Shown: one piece after another, positions 60,999 to 64,000 of the stretch
Layout of the letters: the number at the start of each line of letters is the position of its first letter
How positions within the stretch are numbered: position 1 is the first letter of the stretch
NCBI RefSeq assembly: GCF_030372105.1
Contig: NZ_JAUDBQ010000012.1
Location: forward strand, 1-64,000
Origin: Cellulomonas cellasea
GTDB lineage: Bacteria > Actinomycetota > Actinomycetes > Actinomycetales > Cellulomonadaceae
DNA length: 64,000 nucleotides
Direction of reading: 5' to 3'
Notes under the pieces: generated by a model
Told to the model about the DNA's origin: nothing
Databases searched by the model: none
What the model saw: only the letters and a program-made list of their open reading frames with translations
Position numbers and translations under genes: made by a program

Positions 60999-61600
60999 GG
61001 CGTGGCGGCCTGGGCCTCGGCCAGGACGTCGTCGACGAGGCCGCGCAGGGTCGAGGCCTCGACGGCGCCGAGCACACGCGCGGCGACTCGGCCCTCCTGA
61101 TCGAGCACGACGGTGGTGGGCACGGCCTGCACCGGCACGGCGCCTTGGAGCTCGGCGATCGCGGCACGGTCGCCGTCGGCGATGCTGGGGTACGGGATCT
61201 CGAAGGTGCGCTGGAAGGCCTGTGCGGCGCCTGCGTCGTCGGTGCCGTTGATGCCGAGCACCCGCACGCCCTGGTCGGCGTAGTCGGTGGCGAACGCGGC
61301 CAGGTCGGGCGCCTCGGCGCGGCACGGCGGGCAGGCGGCGTACCAGGTGTTCAGCACGACGACGTCGCCGCGCCAGGCGGTCAGGTCGTGCTCGACGCCC
61401 TCGAAGTCCGTGCCGACGATGGCGACGGGCTCGGAGCGGTCGTCCACGGCCCAGGTGCGTGTCGAGCCGTCGCCGGACTGGTAGCCCTGGTCGGCCACGT
61501 CCGTGGCGCCGCCCGCGTCCTCGGCGCCGCAGCCGGCCACGAGCAGCAGGCCCGCCACGACGGCTCCGGCGACGGCGGCCCGACCACGCAGCCGCCTCAT
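60995..61600 (-). CDS. TlpA/ResA-like thioredoxin lipoprotein
   Basis: A 201-aa thiol-disulfide reductant for apocytochrome c. The lipobox VAGC (Cys24) anchors it outside. The active site is WYAACPPCRAEAPDLAAF (CPPC in place of the usual CEPC of ResA), and VQAVPTTVVLD holds the cis-Pro. ATG at 61600 overlaps the phosphatase stop by 4 nt. Its place beside ccdA, resB and ccsB indicates the ResA role. Confidence 0.92.
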   Translation of the reverse strand: MRRLRGRAAVAGAVVAGLLLVAGCGAEDAGGATDVADQGYQSGDGSTRTWAVDDRSEPVAIVGTDFEGVEHDLTAWRGDVVVLNTWYAACPPCRAEAPDLAAFATDYADQGVRVLGINGTDDAGAAQAFQRTFEIPYPSIADGDRAAIAELQGAVPVQAVPTTVVLDQEGRVAARVLGAVEASTLRGLVDDVLAEAQAATP

Positions 61601-62253
61601 GCTCCGGGCACTCCGGCGACGCCGGGGAGCAGCGACCCGGCAGGCTCGCTGTAGTCGATCCCCACGAGTTGGTCGTCCTCGAACCGGAGGCTGGTGAGCG
61701 AGGCCACCGAGCACTCCCGGCGGCGCGGGTCGTGCCACAGGCGGCGCTTCTCGAGCGCGCGGCGGGTGACCCAGATGGGGAGCTGGTGGCTGACCAGCAC
61801 GGCCTCATGCCCGCGGGCCGCCTCGCGGGCGGTGTCCACGGCGGCGAGCATCCGGTCGACCTGCTCGCGGTAGGGCTCGCCCCAGGACGGGCGGAACGGG
61901 TTGCGCAGCAGCGGCCAGTGGCGCGGGTGGCGCAGCGAGCCGTCGCCGACGCCGAACGTCAGGCCCTCGAACTGGTTGATCGCCTCGAGCAGGTTCGCGT
62001 CGACGCCGATCGGCAGGCCGAAGGCCGCGGCTATCGGGCCGGCGGTCTCTTGAGCGCGCTGCAGGGGCGACGCGGTGACGACTGTGATGTCGCGGCGCGC
62101 GGTCCCGGACTCGCCGGCGAGGTGCGCGGCGACCATGTCGGCCATCGCCCGCCCGCGCTCCGAGAGCCGGAACCCGTCGAGGCGGCCGTAGAGCACGCCG
62201 GTGGGGTTGTGCACTTCACCGTGACGCAGCAGGTGGACAGTGGTGGCGACCAT
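61597..62253 (-). CDS. Histidine phosphatase family protein
   Basis: A 218-aa phosphatase of the phosphoglycerate mutase-like superfamily. The phospho-accepting His is in VHLLRHGEVHNP, SERGRAMADMV follows, and the second catalytic His is in EAVLVSHQLPIWV. In actinobacteria a gene of this type commonly leads the cytochrome c maturation operon, as here. Its substrate is unknown; I see no reason to call it a glycolytic mutase. ATG at 62253 is chosen because the family fold starts immediately. Confidence 0.9.
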   Translation of the reverse strand: MVATTVHLLRHGEVHNPTGVLYGRLDGFRLSERGRAMADMVAAHLAGESGTARRDITVVTASPLQRAQETAGPIAAAFGLPIGVDANLLEAINQFEGLTFGVGDGSLRHPRHWPLLRNPFRPSWGEPYREQVDRMLAAVDTAREAARGHEAVLVSHQLPIWVTRRALEKRRLWHDPRRRECSVASLTSLRFEDDQLVGIDYSEPAGSLLPGVAGVPGA

Positions 62254-62325
62254 AGGACCAGTGTCCCAAACCCGGACGTGTGCTCTGTGCCGTTCCGGTG
62301 TGGCGGGGGCCACGGCGTGTCGGCG

Positions 62326-62835
62326 TCAGGCGGCGGGGCTCCCGCGCAGGGCGTCGGTGACGGCCTGCATCGCCGATCCGAGGGCGTCGAGCTGGTCGGC
62401 GGTGAGCACGTCGACCAGGTGCTCGCGCACCGCGCGGACGTGGCCGGGCGCCGCGGCGACGAGCCGCTGCCAGCCTGCCTCGGTCATGGTGGCGTTGACC
62501 CCGCGGGCGTCCTCGCGGCAGGCCGTGCGCTCGACGAGCCCGGCGGCCTCCATGCGGCGGATGGTGTGGGTGAGCCGGCTGCGGGAGTGCGCGAGCCCGT
62601 CCGCGAGCTCGGACATGCGCATGGTGCGCCCGGGCGCCTCGGAGAGCCGCACGAGCACCTCGTACTCCCCCAGCGAGAGGCCGGAGTCGGCGTCGAGCTC
62701 GCGTGCGAGGACGTCGTTGAGCAGCGCGTTGCCGTCGCGGAACGCGCGCCATTGGGCCTGCTGCTCAGCCGAGAGCCAGCGCACTTCCTGCTGGTCGGCC
62801 TCGGCTGGCGATGAGGTCGCCACCTGCTCTGTCAT
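62326..62835 (-). CDS. MarR-family transcriptional regulator
   Basis: A 169-aa winged-helix repressor. The recognition core is LSLGEYEVLVRLSEAPGRTMRMSELADGLAHSRSRLTHTIRRMEAAGLVERTACREDARGVNATMT-type sequence, in the usual order, with helices for dimerisation on both sides. ATG at 62835 has GGAGGAG 3 nt upstream. It is divergent from the YceI gene, and two similar inverted repeats lie between them, so it probably controls both. The histidine phosphatase is 72 bp downstream on the same strand. Confidence 0.93.
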   Translation of the reverse strand: MTEQVATSSPAEADQQEVRWLSAEQQAQWRAFRDGNALLNDVLARELDADSGLSLGEYEVLVRLSEAPGRTMRMSELADGLAHSRSRLTHTIRRMEAAGLVERTACREDARGVNATMTEAGWQRLVAAAPGHVRAVREHLVDVLTADQLDALGSAMQAVTDALRGSPAA

Positions 62836-62910
62836 GTCTCCTCCGCTCCAAGAGTCGGCACCTCCGCGGCTTCGATGAGCCGTCCAGGGGTTGCGCGTCT
62901 GCCGTAAGTC

Positions 62911-62928
62911 TAGTAGAAATCTCAACTA
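62911..62928. promoter_or_regulatory. MarR-type operator, site 1
   Basis: TAGTAGAAATCTCAACTA, an inverted repeat of TAGTTGA-like half-sites (6 of 7 bases match) with a 4-bp centre, in the MarR/YceI intergenic region. Confidence 0.65.
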
Positions 62929-62933
62929 AACCA

Positions 62934-62951
62934 ATGTTGATCGTTCAACTA
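62934..62951. promoter_or_regulatory. MarR-type operator, site 2
   Basis: ATGTTGATCGTTCAACTA, sharing the TCAACTA half-site and spacing with site 1; centres are 23 bp apart. It ends 14 bp before the YceI ATG and covers its leader. Confidence 0.65.
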
Positions 62952-62965
62952 CGTAGGAGCCTCTC

Positions 62966-63526
62966 ATGAGCACAACCACCACCGCCCTCCCCGCCGGCCT
63001 CACCGCGGGCGTCTGGACCATCGACGCGTCGCACAGCGAGGCGGCCTTCGCCGTGCGCCACGCCGGCATCTCGAAGGTGCGCGGCACCGTCGCCATCACC
63101 GAGGGCGCCCTCACCATCGGCGACGACCTCGCCAGCAGCTCGGTGACCGCCACGCTCGACCCCGCCACCGTCAGCACCGGCGACGCGGGCCGCGACGGCC
63201 ACCTCAAGACCGCTGACTTCTTCGAGATCGAGACGTACCCGACCTGGACCTTCACGTCCACGTCCGTGCGCAGCGACGGCGGCGACTTCGTCATCGCCGG
63301 CGACCTGACGCTGCACGGCGTGACGCGCCCCGTCGAGCTCGCCACCGAGTTCAACGGCACCGCCGTCGACGCCTACGGCAACACCCGCGCCGGCTTCAGC
63401 GCCACGACGACGATCTCCCGCAAGGACTTCGGGCTGACCTGGAACGCGGCCCTCGAGGCCGGCGGCGTCCTCGTCTCCGACAAGGTCGCGATGACCATCG
63501 AGATCTCGGCGATCCGCCAGGCCTGA
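62966..63526 (+). CDS. YceI-family protein
   Basis: A 186-aa protein with the YceI lipocalin-like barrel, which binds polyprenoid or other hydrophobic ligands in characterised members. WTIDASHSEAAFAVRHAGISKVRGTV at the front, GRDGHLKTADFFEIETYPTWTFTST in the middle and LTLHGVTRPVELATEF are family hallmarks. No signal peptide is seen, so it is cytoplasmic here. ATG at 62966 follows GTAGGAG. Control by the divergent MarR regulator is likely. Confidence 0.93.
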   Translation: MSTTTTALPAGLTAGVWTIDASHSEAAFAVRHAGISKVRGTVAITEGALTIGDDLASSSVTATLDPATVSTGDAGRDGHLKTADFFEIETYPTWTFTSTSVRSDGGDFVIAGDLTLHGVTRPVELATEFNGTAVDAYGNTRAGFSATTTISRKDFGLTWNAALEAGGVLVSDKVAMTIEISAIRQA

Positions 63527-63547
63527 GCCTGAGCAGCACGCAGCACC

Positions 63548-63584
63548 CGACGGGGACCGCACGCCTGGCGTGCGGTCCCCGTCG
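63548..63584. terminator. Bidirectional hairpin terminator
   Basis: A 16-bp perfect stem (CGACGGGGACCGCACG and complement) with a CCTGG loop between the convergent YceI gene and rex. Confidence 0.8.
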
Positions 63585-63587
63585 GCG

Positions 63588-64000
63588 TCAGCGGCCGGCG
63601 CTGGACCGGCGATGGTCATGGAACGCGAGGATCTGCAGCTCCGAGCCCAGGTCCACCGAGCGCAGGTCCACACCGACGGGCACCCGCAGCGGGCGCGGCG
63701 CGAACGACAGGATGCCGCTGACCCCGGCCTCCACCAGGCGGTCGCACACATCCTGCGCGGCCTCCGCGGGCGTCGCGATGACGGCGATCGTCGCCTCCAA
63801 CCGGCGGACCACCCCCGCGAGCTCCTCGAGCGGCTCCACGACGAGGCCCGCCGTGCGCGTGCCCACCACCGCCGGGTCGGCGTCCACCAGGCCCACCACC
63901 ACGAACCCGCGGTCCGGGAACCCGGAGTAGCGCGCGAGCGCCCTGCCCAAGTTGCCCACCCCGACGATGACCACCCGGCGCTCGCGCGTCAGGCCCAGCG
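63588..64000 (-). CDS. rex: Redox-sensing repressor Rex (partial)
   Basis: The C-terminal part, about 137 residues, of Rex, which reads the NADH/NAD ratio and represses respiratory genes when NADH is low. The Rossmann fold is visible in VVIVGVGNLGRALARYSGF, DADPAVVGTRTAG, ATIAVIATPAEAAQDVCDRL and the C-terminal helix that swaps between subunits. The N-terminal winged helix lies beyond the right edge, so binding residues are not seen. A matching operator occurs at 42774-42789 upstream of the reductase-nuo operon. Confidence 0.93.
   Translation of the reverse strand, partial: LGLTRERRVVIVGVGNLGRALARYSGFPDRGFVVVGLVDADPAVVGTRTAGLVVEPLEELAGVVRRLEATIAVIATPAEAAQDVCDRLVEAGVSGILSFAPRPLRVPVGVDLRSVDLGSELQILAFHDHRRSSAGR

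Noticed and set aside
1-64000. Insertion sequences, integrases, phage genes, toxin-antitoxin pairs or CRISPR arrays
   Set aside because: No transposase, integrase or Cas-like protein, and no regularly spaced repeats, were found on either strand; nearly every gene fits a core or ordinary regulatory role.

Overview
The window is a very GC-rich chromosomal segment from an actinobacterium. It most resembles Micrococcales of the Cellulomonas type. This rests on general resemblance: extreme third-position GC, many GTG starts, leaderless TAnnnT-N6/7-start promoters, a 14-subunit NADH dehydrogenase with a complete classical menaquinone pathway, and the rpmG-hadA-hadB order known from actinobacteria. 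I see no phage, IS element or CRISPR array. Nearly all of it reads as core chromosome, with one probable accessory block.

Layout. 1-2.6 kb: a sensor kinase/OmpR-type regulator pair and a small membrane protein. 2.7-12.1 kb: adenosine deaminase family enzyme, murB, two tandem MFS exporters, a divergent LacI regulator with two clear operators, a Tat-exported six-hairpin glycosidase-like protein, two MaoC-fold dehydratase subunits, rpmG, tRNA-Met and tRNA-Thr. The MFS-MFS-LacI-glycosidase block sits between murB and the MaoC pair and is probably an insertion. 12.2-18.9 kb: small proteins, tRNA-Tyr, a YajQ protein, a sarcosine/N-methyltryptophan oxidase-like flavoenzyme, htpX and an amino-acid ABC transporter. 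18.9-23.8 kb: a stranded LPxTG anchor fragment, fprA, rarD, a PP2C phosphatase and an RDD-FHA membrane protein.

23.8-42.8 kb: one long minus-strand respiratory operon reads menaquinone-reductase-like gene, nuoA to nuoN, polyprenyl diphosphate synthase, with most junctions overlapping. A 16-bp site matching the Rex operator lies just upstream of its -10, and rex itself is cut by the right edge of the window. 42.9-55.8 kb: menG, menF, menD, menC, menB, menE and menA, in small units on both strands, with an HtrA protease and two DUF3048 lipoproteins among them. 55.9-64 kb: a VanY-type peptidase, two small membrane proteins, a System II cytochrome c maturation operon (TlpA-like, CcdA, ResB, CcsB) led by a histidine phosphatase, a divergent MarR/YceI pair with two operators, and partial rex.

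Together the right two-thirds encode the input (complex I), the carrier (menaquinone: head group, tail, prenylation, methylation, tail reduction) and the maturation system for the cytochrome end of an aerobic chain, with a redox sensor alongside. menH and a MenI-type thioesterase are not in the window. The most useful observations are regulatory: the Rex site, the LacI and MarR operator pairs, and the leaderless promoters in front of several men genes. I found no convincing entirely new system.
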